Shown here: positions 1 to 6,473 of the stretch, in pieces | Position numbering within the stretch: the first letter of the stretch is position 1 | Layout of the letters: each line of letters begins with the position of its first letter | The notes under the pieces: generated by a model | Seen by the model: the letters and a program-made list of their open reading frames with translations, nothing else | Database searches by the model: none | Told to the model about the DNA's origin: nothing | DNA from: Lentisphaeria bacterium | GTDB taxonomy: Bacteria; Verrucomicrobiota; Lentisphaeria; Victivallales; UBA1829 | Assembly: GCA_017504325.1 (NCBI GenBank) | Contig: JAFVRL010000321.1 | Coordinates: 1 to 10,483 of the forward strand | Length of the DNA stretch: 10,483 bases | Reading direction: 5' to 3' | Translations under genes and position numbers: made by a program

Positions 1-1112
1 ATGACTTCATTGCCCACACCCACTTTGGAACGGTATTGTTCCGGCAGGTTCACATCCACGATCATCTGGCTCATGTCCGGAATGGTGATAATGACCTGTT
101 TTCTTCTTCCGTCCATCCCAACTTTCACTTCAGGATTTCCCCAGATCCTGTCCGGGTCACCGTATGTTACGATCCCGTCCACCGGGGCGGTGAGGGTCAT
201 CATGGGGATCCAGGAGGAGTGTCTTTTATATTGCCGTTCATTGTTTCTCAAGGTGATCTCAAGACGGTAGATGGCATTGTCTTTCTGGGTGAGTTTTGCT
301 TCCGTACTTACTTTTGCCTTTTCGTATCCCAGACGCGCCTGGGCAAGTTTGTTGCGCAGATCTTTGAGTTTATTGGGATAAGTATAGCGTTTGAAAAGTT
401 TTTTCTCCAGAAGGGCGGAATTGAGTTTGGTTTCCGCTGCCAATACTTTCTGCCGTTCCTTTTCCACATTCTTTTTGGCTGTTTCCTCTGCATCGGAGTC
501 GGCAAAAATACTGTTGTCGTATGTATCTTTTGCCTCATCATAAGTTGTCTGCATATCGTCGAGATTTTTTTCTGCATCGGAAACGGCAAGGTTCTGGGTA
601 TCCCTGTCCCTGGGGCCTTCCAGACGCACATATCTTGTGTAAGCATCCAGACACTCGGTGACTTTATCCCTTGCTGTGCGCAGTTCTTCCTTGTTGGTGC
701 TTACCAGAACTTCCCGTTCCGCATGGGCAATGGCAAGGTCTTTTTTTGTCTGTTCTATGGTAAGTTTGTAATCTTCCACTTTAAGGAGGAGATCCGCCGT
801 TTCAAATTCAGCAACGATTTCCCCTTTTTTTACCTTTACATTTTCATCCACCACTTTGACCAGTTTTGTGGAAAAGGGTGCCTGAAGGGCAAGTTTATGC
901 TTAACCTTGGCATTGACGCTGCCGCGCAGAACGATCCCGATGACCATCTGCCCTCTTTTCACCGGATAGATCCTGTCCGGTGCATCATTGTTCTTTGCTT
1001 CCTGTTTGGAATTTTTTGTGCGGGATTTATAGAAGAAAATCCCGCCGGCACCCAGAAGAAGTATCAGAAGCAGTAAAAGAATGTGTTTAAGTTTTTTTGA
1101 CATTTTTTTCAT
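1..1112 (-). CDS. HlyD/MacA-type periplasmic adaptor (membrane fusion protein), C-terminus cut by window edge
   Basis: Periplasmic adaptor that should link an inner-membrane pump (ABC or RND type) to an outer-membrane pore. 370 codons are visible and the frame is still open at base 1, so the C-terminal barrel and membrane-proximal parts are missing. Residues 1-10 are Lys-rich and 11-27 form one Leu-rich membrane anchor. Residues 70-107 look like the first half of a lipoyl/barrel-sandwich domain. About 112-300 is charged and heptad-like, an unusually long coiled-coil hairpin. Residues 306-314 (TLTAPVDGI) are the second lipoyl-half signature of HlyD/MacA proteins, followed by beta-barrel sequence. 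The start at 1112 has GAAGGA 8 bases upstream (1121-1126). An in-frame ATG at 1118 overlaps the secretin stop as ATGA but sits too close to that ribosome site. It lies 2 bases after the secretin stop, so the two are surely co-transcribed. Family confident, exact transporter partner unknown. Confidence 0.88.
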   Translation of the reverse strand, partial: MKKMSKKLKHILLLLLILLLGAGGIFFYKSRTKNSKQEAKNNDAPDRIYPVKRGQMVIGIVLRGSVNAKVKHKLALQAPFSTKLVKVVDENVKVKKGEIVAEFETADLLLKVEDYKLTIEQTKKDLAIAHAEREVLVSTNKEELRTARDKVTECLDAYTRYVRLEGPRDRDTQNLAVSDAEKNLDDMQTTYDEAKDTYDNSIFADSDAEETAKKNVEKERQKVLAAETKLNSALLEKKLFKRYTYPNKLKDLRNKLAQARLGYEKAKVSTEAKLTQKDNAIYRLEITLRNNERQYKRHSSWIPMMTLTAPVDGIVTYGDPDRIWGNPEVKVGMDGRRKQVIITIPDMSQMIVDVNLPEQYRSKVGVGNEV

Positions 1113-1114
1113 GA

Positions 1115-2629
1115 TCATTTTCCTTCAGGAACTTTGGCGGAAGGAGATTTTTTTATTTCTTCGGCATCTTTTCTTGACCAGCCTTCTGCAGTGGTGTCAA
1201 AAAGGGCATCCCACAGCGCATCCGGATCCTGCAGTATTCTCATACTGAAGAACCCTTTTTCTGTTTCTGTTTCTTTTTTCGCTTGAGATTTGAACATGGT
1301 CTTGGAAAGACGGATGGATCTGCCGATATCCTGCAATGTTTCCGCATTTTTCTCGATGTCCAGCAGAACACTGTAAGGAGATTTGAGGATATGGATCTTC
1401 ATAAAGAAGATAAGCTGTTTATCGGAGACCGTAAGAGACCGGGCGGTAAAAAGGGAACCGATCAGAGGTATATCACTCAGGAAGGGGGTCTTCCGCAGCC
1501 GTTCAATGGTTTCGCTGGAATAGAGACCGCCCAGGGTGATGATCTCACCGTCTGCCGCTGTGAGAGTTGTGGAAACATTACGGATGGAGACCACCGGAAC
1601 GGTACTCTGGGCATCTGCTGTAACAAATGCCTGATAACGGACTGCCTGTATGATTTCCGGTTTGATTTCCAGCCGGACGGTATCATCGTTGATGATGATG
1701 GGTTTGATGGAGAGGTTGATACCGGTTTTTTTGAATTTGATATTCTGGGACACACCGGCGGTGGTCACTGCCGCTTCTGCAAAGGGGATCTCTTCACCGG
1801 TGGTCATTTTTGCATCGGTACCCAGTTCCGCAATGATATTGGGGGCGGCAAGCAATTTGGAGTCGGTACTTGTGGCAAGCCATTTGATGGCGATCTGCAA
1901 CTGCTTGAAACTGCCCAGAGCACTTCCTTTGGCAATGGGGAAGAAATCAAAACCGGAAAACTGTCCGGCATTATTGCCCTGTCCCGGATTGGTAAGATCC
2001 AATCCGAAGGAGTTGGTCGTATTGGTCGCTGCATCATGTTTGGTATATTGCAGCTGAACATCCCTTTCCTGCCCGTTTTCCACCAATACTTCTATGACCT
2101 GGGTCTCTACAAGTACCTGGGGGGAGGGCTGGTCAAGAGCTATAAGCATCTCTTTAACGATTTCTGCCCGTTCACGGGGAACATTGAGGATGACCATATT
2201 CTGTTTTTCAGAAAATTCCACGGTTCCGCTTTCCCCGATCAGTCCCTCAATGGCATCCTGCGTTTTGTCATCTGCCTGCATGAAGCGCAAGCGGTAGATG
2301 ATGAGGGAACGGGGCGGGGTGAGAGGATCTTTGCTTTCAATGTGCCGTACAGCTATATAAGGGGAAGCAGGAACAAATTTTTTTGTGGGGATCACCGGCT
2401 GGGCGGAGGAACGGAAAAGGGCGGCGAGCCGTTTGATCACAGCGTGTTTGCCGCTGTTGGGAGCCATTCCGGTGGAAAGCTGATCCAGTTCATTGGCGAT
2501 TTTTTCCTGTTTTTTCTGGATGTCCTCCTTCTGTTGTTTTTTTTCAGGGGCAGAATTCCGGGCATATACGGACATGGGGGCAAAAATACATGCAGCTGCA
2601 AAGCAGGAGAGGAGAATACCTGTTTTCAT
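1115..2629 (-). CDS. Secretin family outer-membrane channel (GspD/PilQ-like), short form
   Basis: Protein of 504 aa predicted to form a multimeric outer-membrane channel. Residues 1-23 are a signal peptide ending VYA. Residues 25-50 are a charged Lys/Gln/Glu-rich stretch. About 109-167 resembles a single secretin N-domain (short beta-alpha-beta, ending ALDQPSPQV), and 168-417 is the secretin core. Diagnostic pieces are VLVETQVIEV (172-181), KLLAAPNI (258-265), TGEEIPF (277-283) and GGLYSS followed by the TPFLSDIPLIGSLF block (367-394). About 85 residues follow the core with no recognised domain. The protein is shorter than typical GspD or PilQ and lacks an obvious N0 domain or several N-domain repeats. 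A longer reading from 2656 adds nine residues before the signal peptide. I prefer 2629 because AGAAGG lies 7 bases upstream (2637-2642). First gene of an operon with the downstream adaptor. Secretin identity is strong; whether it serves type II-like secretion or an adaptor-linked exporter is inference. Confidence 0.92.
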   Translation of the reverse strand: MKTGILLSCFAAACIFAPMSVYARNSAPEKKQQKEDIQKKQEKIANELDQLSTGMAPNSGKHAVIKRLAALFRSSAQPVIPTKKFVPASPYIAVRHIESKDPLTPPRSLIIYRLRFMQADDKTQDAIEGLIGESGTVEFSEKQNMVILNVPRERAEIVKEMLIALDQPSPQVLVETQVIEVLVENGQERDVQLQYTKHDAATNTTNSFGLDLTNPGQGNNAGQFSGFDFFPIAKGSALGSFKQLQIAIKWLATSTDSKLLAAPNIIAELGTDAKMTTGEEIPFAEAAVTTAGVSQNIKFKKTGINLSIKPIIINDDTVRLEIKPEIIQAVRYQAFVTADAQSTVPVVSIRNVSTTLTAADGEIITLGGLYSSETIERLRKTPFLSDIPLIGSLFTARSLTVSDKQLIFFMKIHILKSPYSVLLDIEKNAETLQDIGRSIRLSKTMFKSQAKKETETEKGFFSMRILQDPDALWDALFDTTAEGWSRKDAEEIKKSPSAKVPEGK

Positions 2630-2636
2630 GGTTATA

Positions 2637-2642
2637 CCTTCT
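2637..2642 (-). promoter_or_regulatory. Ribosome binding site that decides the secretin start
   Basis: AGAAGG on the minus strand lies 7 bases before the ATG at 2629. The upstream in-frame ATG at 2656 would put nine charged residues before the signal peptide, so this site argues for the shorter protein. Confidence 0.65.
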
Positions 2643-2715
2643 TCTTTACGAGTCATCTTTTCTTTCTGCGGAAAAATATTACTCTTTTTTGTATTTGTAA
2701 AACATAACTCTCAAT

Positions 2716-2744
2716 ACTATACATCTTAAATTGCAAAATTGCAA
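2716..2744 (-). promoter_or_regulatory. Sigma-70-like promoter of the secretin-adaptor operon
   Basis: On the minus strand, TTGCAA (2744-2739) and TATAGT (2721-2716) are separated by exactly 17 bases. The -35 and -10 hexamers each match the consensus at four or more positions. Transcription would start near 2709 and leave a leader of about 80 bases before the secretin start. The region is AT-rich and non-coding. Prediction from sequence only. Confidence 0.6.
2729..2744. repeat. Tandem duplicate of AATTGCAA on the secretin promoter
   Basis: The 8-mer AATTGCAA occurs twice head to tail at 2729-2736 and 2737-2744. Each copy holds the palindrome TTGCAA. The pair covers the -35 hexamer and part of the spacer of the minus-strand promoter, a position where a bound regulator would block or shape RNA polymerase access. 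It could also be a chance feature of AT-rich DNA. Confidence 0.45.
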
Positions 2745-2833
2745 TCATAAGGAAGTACTTTTGCAGAAAAATTCCTTTCCCGGAACTTGAAGACTTTAAA
2801 AATTTCCGGCATACAGTATATTATTATGCTGTG

Positions 2834-2863
2834 TTATTTGATTGTAACAAAGACAAATATAAT
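2834..2863 (+). promoter_or_regulatory. Possible promoter for the HAD-phosphatase gene group
   Basis: A perfect TATAAT lies at 2858-2863. The best-spaced -35 candidate is TTATTT at 2834-2839 with an 18-base gap; a better hexamer, TTGATT at 2838-2843, is only 14 bases away. Transcription from this -10 would begin near 2870, leaving a very short leader. A second weak candidate is TATATT at 2817-2822 with TTTAAA at 2795-2800. Some promoter is needed here because the genes on the left diverge. Confidence 0.3.
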
Positions 2864-2882
2864 GCCCGAAAGGAACAGACTC

Positions 2883-3686
2883 ATGGATTTGAAGGACATA
2901 CAAACAGCCTTACAGCAGAAGAAAGCATTTATTTCTGATATGGATGGGGTGGTATATCATGGCAGCAGACTTCTGCCCGGAGCTGCCGCATTTGTGCAAT
3001 ATCTGCTTGAAAACAAAAAAGATTTTCTTTTTCTCACCAATTCCAGTGAACGGACTCCGAAGGAACTTTCTGCAAAACTTGCCCGTCTGGGGATCGATGT
3101 GGGGGAGGAACATTTCTATACCAGCGCACTTGCAGCGGCGGATTTTCTTTCCCGGCAGAAGGAGAACTGTTCCGTCTTTGCCATCGGGGAGGCCGGATTA
3201 TACAATGCGCTTTACGAAAAAGGCATCACCATGAATGATGTGAATCCGGATTATGTGGTTGTGGGAGAGACCCGTACATACAGCTATGAACGGATCGAGA
3301 AAGCTGTGCGTCTTGTGCTTGCCGGAGCGAAACTTGTAGGGACAAATCCGGATATGACAGGACCTGCGGAACAGGGGATCGTCCCCGCCACAGGCGCATT
3401 GATCGCCCCCATTGAACTTGCCACAGGAAAAAAAGCCTATTTTGCAGGGAAACCCAATCCCTTTATGATGCGCCGGGCTGTGAAAAAACTGGAGGCGAAA
3501 TCCTGTGAAACTGTGATCGTGGGTGACCGTATGGATACAGATATCGTTGCCGGAGTGGAGGCGGAGGTGGATACCGTTCTCGTATTGAGTGGTGTTACTG
3601 CAAAGGAAGATCTCCATAAATTTGCCTACACACCCAAATATGTCCTCCGGGGACTGGATGAACTTACAGATATCCTGAAAGGATGA
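2883..3686 (+). CDS. HAD-IIA family phosphatase (NagD / p-nitrophenyl phosphatase-like)
   Basis: Cytosolic 267-aa phosphohydrolase predicted to dephosphorylate small sugar- or nucleotide-type phosphates; NagD itself acts on UMP and related monophosphates. HAD motif I is DMDGVVYHG at 19-27 (nucleophile Asp19, acid/base Asp21). Motif II is FLTNSS at 50-55, the motif III lysine lies in AGKPNPF at 188-194, and motif IV is GDRMDTDI at 215-222 with Mg-binding acidic residues. The AGKPNP and GDRMDTD blocks are typical of subclass IIA, which carries a large C2-type cap between motifs II and III. Length fits the family. The start at 2883 is chosen because AAAGGA (2869-2874) is well spaced before it; longer in-frame readings from 2862 or a TTG at 2787 would add residues not expected in this family. 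First of three plus-strand genes. The family is firm, the substrate unknown. Confidence 0.9.
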   Translation: MDLKDIQTALQQKKAFISDMDGVVYHGSRLLPGAAAFVQYLLENKKDFLFLTNSSERTPKELSAKLARLGIDVGEEHFYTSALAAADFLSRQKENCSVFAIGEAGLYNALYEKGITMNDVNPDYVVVGETRTYSYERIEKAVRLVLAGAKLVGTNPDMTGPAEQGIVPATGALIAPIELATGKKAYFAGKPNPFMMRRAVKKLEAKSCETVIVGDRMDTDIVAGVEAEVDTVLVLSGVTAKEDLHKFAYTPKYVLRGLDELTDILKG

Positions 3687-3689
3687 AGC

Positions 3690-4400
3690 ATGGCACAGAT
3701 CCTTAAAGAACATAAAGTGGAAAGCAAAGAATTTCTTGCCAAAGAGCTTTTCAATGAAAGAAAGTTTGATAAAGCATTTCCCGTTACTCTGGAAGCGGAT
3801 CAGAACGATCCCCAGATCGTTTACAATCTGGGATTCATGTATTACTTCGGCAAAGGGGTGAAATGTGACCGGAAAAAAGGTGTGTTCCTGGTAAAAAAAG
3901 CGGATGAAATGGGATGTAAATATGCCGATAAAGTCCTGCGCTGGATGATTTTTGATATGCGGGAACGGTTCTGGGGGCATCTCTTTGGTATTGTTATGGG
4001 TTTTCTGGGGATGTATTTTGCCTGGTCTGCGGGTCCGGCGGATGTTTTATCTGTCTGTACCCGCCTTGTGGCAACTTTTATCGGTACATGGTATCTTTTC
4101 TTCAATATTTTTTCCATTGTCTTTGCCGCATGCAACCGGTATTTCATGTATCTGGGCGAGCGTGCCGGAATGTTCTTTTTCTCCTTCATAGGAGTCATAG
4201 GCGGTGGCCTGCTGCTTTTTCTTGTGTATATTGCCATTCTTGCCATGGCAAATGTGATCACACCGGAACGGCAGGCAATGATCTCCGCCATCGGTACCGG
4301 TATCGCTCTTTTTGGAGCCGTTGCCGGATTCCGTATCGGACGCAGTGTGGGGGCATGTATCGGGGAATCCACCATTCAGGCGATCACAACACATGAATAA
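3690..4400 (+). CDS. Sel1-repeat protein with four predicted membrane helices, function unknown
   Basis: I do not recognise this 236-aa protein as a named family. Residues 11-37 are helical, and 39-78 fit one Sel1-like repeat (DPQIVYNLGFMYYFGKGV, then an Asp/Lys helix and ADEMGCKYA). The second half is hydrophobic, with probable membrane helices at about 97-114, 121-147, 161-188 and 195-219. The last helix is Gly-rich (GTGIALFGAVAGFRIGRSVG). There is no signal peptide, so the Sel1 part should face the cytoplasm. It starts 3 bases after the phosphatase stop with AAAGGA as ribosome site inside the end of that gene, and ends 14 bases before the esterase start, so the three genes form one transcription unit. 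A Sel1 repeat usually mediates protein-protein contact. The function stays open. Confidence 0.8.
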   Translation: MAQILKEHKVESKEFLAKELFNERKFDKAFPVTLEADQNDPQIVYNLGFMYYFGKGVKCDRKKGVFLVKKADEMGCKYADKVLRWMIFDMRERFWGHLFGIVMGFLGMYFAWSAGPADVLSVCTRLVATFIGTWYLFFNIFSIVFAACNRYFMYLGERAGMFFFSFIGVIGGGLLLFLVYIAILAMANVITPERQAMISAIGTGIALFGAVAGFRIGRSVGACIGESTIQAITTHE

Positions 4401-4414
4401 AACAAGAGGATGAT

Positions 4415-5200
4415 ATGGCTTTTTTTCAATGTAATATTTTTTCAGAAGCACTGGGAATGATGACCAATGTGAATGTGGTCATGCCCCAATTTACCACCGG
4501 AATGATCGGCTGGACGGAAAAGGATACCGGCAGCCGCCCGGTGCTTTATCTGCTGCATGGGCTTTCGGATGATTCTTCCGTATGGATGCGCCGTACGAAT
4601 GTGGAACGCTATGCCACACAATACGGACTTGTGCTGGTAATGCCGGACGGCGGCAGAAGTTTCTATACAGATATGAAATACGGTCTTAAATATGAAGAAT
4701 ACATTGCAAAGGAACTTCCCTCCCTCATGGCAAAATTTTTCCGTTTTTCCACGGCAAGGGAAGATACCTTTATTGCAGGAAATTCCATGGGCGGTTACGG
4801 TGCATTGAAGATCGCACTCAAATATCCGGAGACTTTCTCTGTCTGCGGCGCATTTTCCGCCGTTCCCGATCCCATGAAATTATATGCGCTCTATCCTGCG
4901 ATCAGCAGGGAACTGGATCATATTTTCGGTTCCATTGATGAGTTCCGCTATTCTGACGATGATGTATATACTCTGTCTGAAAAAAGGATCGGTGAAAACC
5001 GTTTTCCCGGTCTTTATCTGTGCTGCGGAAAAGGGGATTTTCTCAATAAGGAAAACTGCCGTTACAAAGATTTTCTGGAGGGGGAAGGCGTGGAATTTAC
5101 CGCAGATCTCAATGACCCGGGCGACCATGAATGGGGATTCTGGGATAAGAAGGTGCAGCAGTTTATCCGTTTCCTGCCCATAAGCAGAAACAGGGTATGA
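4415..5200 (+). CDS. Alpha/beta-hydrolase esterase (tributyrin esterase / S-formylglutathione hydrolase type)
   Basis: Probable cytosolic carboxylesterase of 261 aa in the esterase-D / FrmB / EstA group, acting on short acyl esters. The serine nucleophile elbow is GNSMGGYG at 122-129 (Ser124). The acid is probably Asp208 in CCGKGDFLN and the base His238 in PGDHEW. YLLHGLSDD (45-53) supplies the oxyanion-side HG motif. The opening MAFFQCNIFSEALGM is typical of the tributyrin-esterase branch, and the length matches that group (about 250-280 aa). No signal peptide is seen. The ribosome site AAGAGGA lies just upstream (4404-4410). Last gene of the plus-strand group; its stop is only 8 bases from the stop of the convergent gene. 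Cleavage of acetyl groups from sugars or of S-formylglutathione is possible, but the sequence does not decide between them. Confidence 0.9.
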   Translation: MAFFQCNIFSEALGMMTNVNVVMPQFTTGMIGWTEKDTGSRPVLYLLHGLSDDSSVWMRRTNVERYATQYGLVLVMPDGGRSFYTDMKYGLKYEEYIAKELPSLMAKFFRFSTAREDTFIAGNSMGGYGALKIALKYPETFSVCGAFSAVPDPMKLYALYPAISRELDHIFGSIDEFRYSDDDVYTLSEKRIGENRFPGLYLCCGKGDFLNKENCRYKDFLEGEGVEFTADLNDPGDHEWGFWDKKVQQFIRFLPISRNRV

Positions 5201-5208
5201 CGGAAAAA

Positions 5209-5457
5209 TCATATCCTGCGTTTTTTCCCGATAAAACAGTGTTCTCCGCATCCGGGGCAACGGGCGGAATTGCCTTTCTCATTGCAGGCAAGAAAAGAAA
5301 TATGGCAGTTGTCACAATGAAAAAGCCGTTCTCTTACTACGGACCAGTCATAGGACGGCCGGTGTTTGAGTTCGCTGTGCAACCAAATGACCAGCAGAAT
5401 GGAAAAGGTGGCAATAATAAACGCACTGAAGATATGAACCGGGGGTATGGGGATCAT
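5209..5457 (-). CDS. Small membrane-anchored zinc-ribbon protein
   Basis: An 82-aa protein of unknown function. Residues 9-27 form one membrane helix (IFSAFIIATFSILLVIWLH). After it, CDNC (48-51) and CPGC (67-70) form the two knuckles of a probable zinc ribbon, with further cysteines at 58 and 74. The sequence HCDNCHISFLA resembles the start of short zinc-ribbon domains found in many small bacterial proteins. The ATG overlaps the stop of the TonB-like gene as ATGA (5454-5457), so the two are translationally coupled and this is the last gene of the TPR-ExbB-ExbD-TonB operon. An opposite-strand reading frame at 5197-5559 covers the same DNA but has no recognisable domain. The cysteine pairs and the coupling favour this strand. 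Confidence 0.75.
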   Translation of the reverse strand: MIPIPPVHIFSAFIIATFSILLVIWLHSELKHRPSYDWSVVRERLFHCDNCHISFLACNEKGNSARCPGCGEHCFIGKKRRI

Positions 5458-6434
5458 TTTTTCTCTCCTCCTTTTATATTTTTGTCTGCAGGTATCTCTG
5501 CTGTATTCCTGTTTTCCCGGAGGGTAAGAAGCGTTTCCGACCAGATCACCGTGCAGTAAAAAACAGACCGGGAGACTTGTTTGTTATACCGGAACGGATC
5601 ACCGAGAAATGTATATAGTTCATGTCTTGCAAGATGATCAAGAGCTTTTATGCCGCAGGAATGCATGAGGATAAGTTCCGGCGGCAGACCTTTGCCCGGT
5701 GTTGTGATCCTGTATCGGGTGAAGGAAGATACTTGATCTTTATATTTTTCCAGAACCGTTGCACCTTTTTCAGCAGACATGAGAAATCCTTTGCGGACTT
5801 TGCCTGAACTGAATTGCCATACAGGAAAATCCTTTTCCGTTATAAGGTCGGGAGCTTCTTTTTCTGTGGAAAGATCCTTTTTTTCCATTGCCTGCATCCT
5901 TTTGTCCCTGCTGCTGGAAATGGGGATCACTGCAGAAGAAAAGGAGGAGAGTTCTGCAAGGGTACGGGAAGGGGATAAAGAAATATCTTCAGAACTTTTT
6001 TTACTTGAGAAAGAAAGGCTGCCGGAATATTTATGCAGCATTTCTCTGGAAAATGGAGGGACATGGGAGTAGTTTTCCCACGCTCCGAAACTGAATTTTT
6101 TTTCTATCTCCATAGCTTTGACCGGGTCGGAATAGGCAAGAAAATACTCCAGACCGTACTCTTTGACAGCCATCTGTACTTTTTCCGGGGTCAGAAGTAA
6201 TGTGAACCCCTTGCCGGGTCTTTTGATGCTCCGTTCATTGATGATCGGCCGGAAAAGAAGGAAAAAAAGTACATGAAATGCGATAGCCGCAACCAGAAGG
6301 ATCAGAACACTGCATACGGAAAAAGTATCCCTTTTCCCGGCAGAGACCGGGATACGGCAATGGGAGGAAAAAGCGGAGGAGCCTTTTTCCTGTGCAAGTT
6401 TTCTTTCTTTTATTTCACCGTTCCGGTATGTCAT
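5454..6434 (-). CDS. TonB-like energy-transducing protein (divergent)
   Basis: A 326-aa protein placed directly after ExbB and ExbD, the usual position of TonB. Residues 38-61 form a single membrane helix containing His54 (AAIAFHVLFFLLF), which resembles the TonB anchor with its essential His. Residues about 62-235 are a soluble linker rich in Ser, Lys and Glu rather than the Pro-rich linker of E. coli TonB. Residues about 237-300 fit the TonB C-terminal pattern: a beta strand, then PELILMHSCGIKALDHLAR (252-270), matching the family's strand followed by SSG and LD-xx-A, then YCTVIW (293-298). A basic tail of about 25 residues follows. The start at 6434 has GGAGA 6 bases upstream. The N-terminal 37 residues are cytoplasmic and longer than usual. 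It could instead be a TolA-like protein or a specialised partner. No TonB-dependent receptor lies in the window. Confidence 0.65.
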   Translation of the reverse strand: MTYRNGEIKERKLAQEKGSSAFSSHCRIPVSAGKRDTFSVCSVLILLVAAIAFHVLFFLLFRPIINERSIKRPGKGFTLLLTPEKVQMAVKEYGLEYFLAYSDPVKAMEIEKKFSFGAWENYSHVPPFSREMLHKYSGSLSFSSKKSSEDISLSPSRTLAELSSFSSAVIPISSSRDKRMQAMEKKDLSTEKEAPDLITEKDFPVWQFSSGKVRKGFLMSAEKGATVLEKYKDQVSSFTRYRITTPGKGLPPELILMHSCGIKALDHLARHELYTFLGDPFRYNKQVSRSVFYCTVIWSETLLTLRENRNTAEIPADKNIKGGEKK

Positions 6435-6473
6435 AGATTCTCCAGCACTTTTCCGCTTTCCGGTAAAAGGTAT

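Noticed and set aside
36..1076. A 346-codon plus-strand open frame opposite the adaptor gene
   Set aside because: Composition is Phe/Cys/His-rich without any domain, whereas the minus strand gives a full HlyD/MacA pattern.
1283..2707. A 474-codon plus-strand open frame opposite the secretin
   Set aside because: It has low-complexity Gly/Phe/Cys-rich composition, no recognisable domain, and the opposite strand encodes a clear secretin with signal peptide, promoter and ribosome site. It is an antisense shadow of codon bias.
2780..2809. Inverted repeat CCGGAA / TTCCGG with an 18-base spacer upstream of the phosphatase gene
   Set aside because: Arms are only six bases and CCGGAA-like words are frequent throughout the window, so it is probably chance.
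5169..5191. Imperfect hairpin (GTTTC-C-TGC ... GCAGAAAC, 6-base loop) near the esterase end
   Set aside because: It is inside coding sequence, has a bulged base, and no T-run follows on either strand, so I do not call it a terminator.
5197..5559. A 120-codon plus-strand frame starting with an ATGA overlap on the esterase stop
   Set aside because: The overlap is tempting, but the protein has no recognisable domain and lies across the zinc-ribbon gene and the end of the TonB-like gene, which have stronger evidence.
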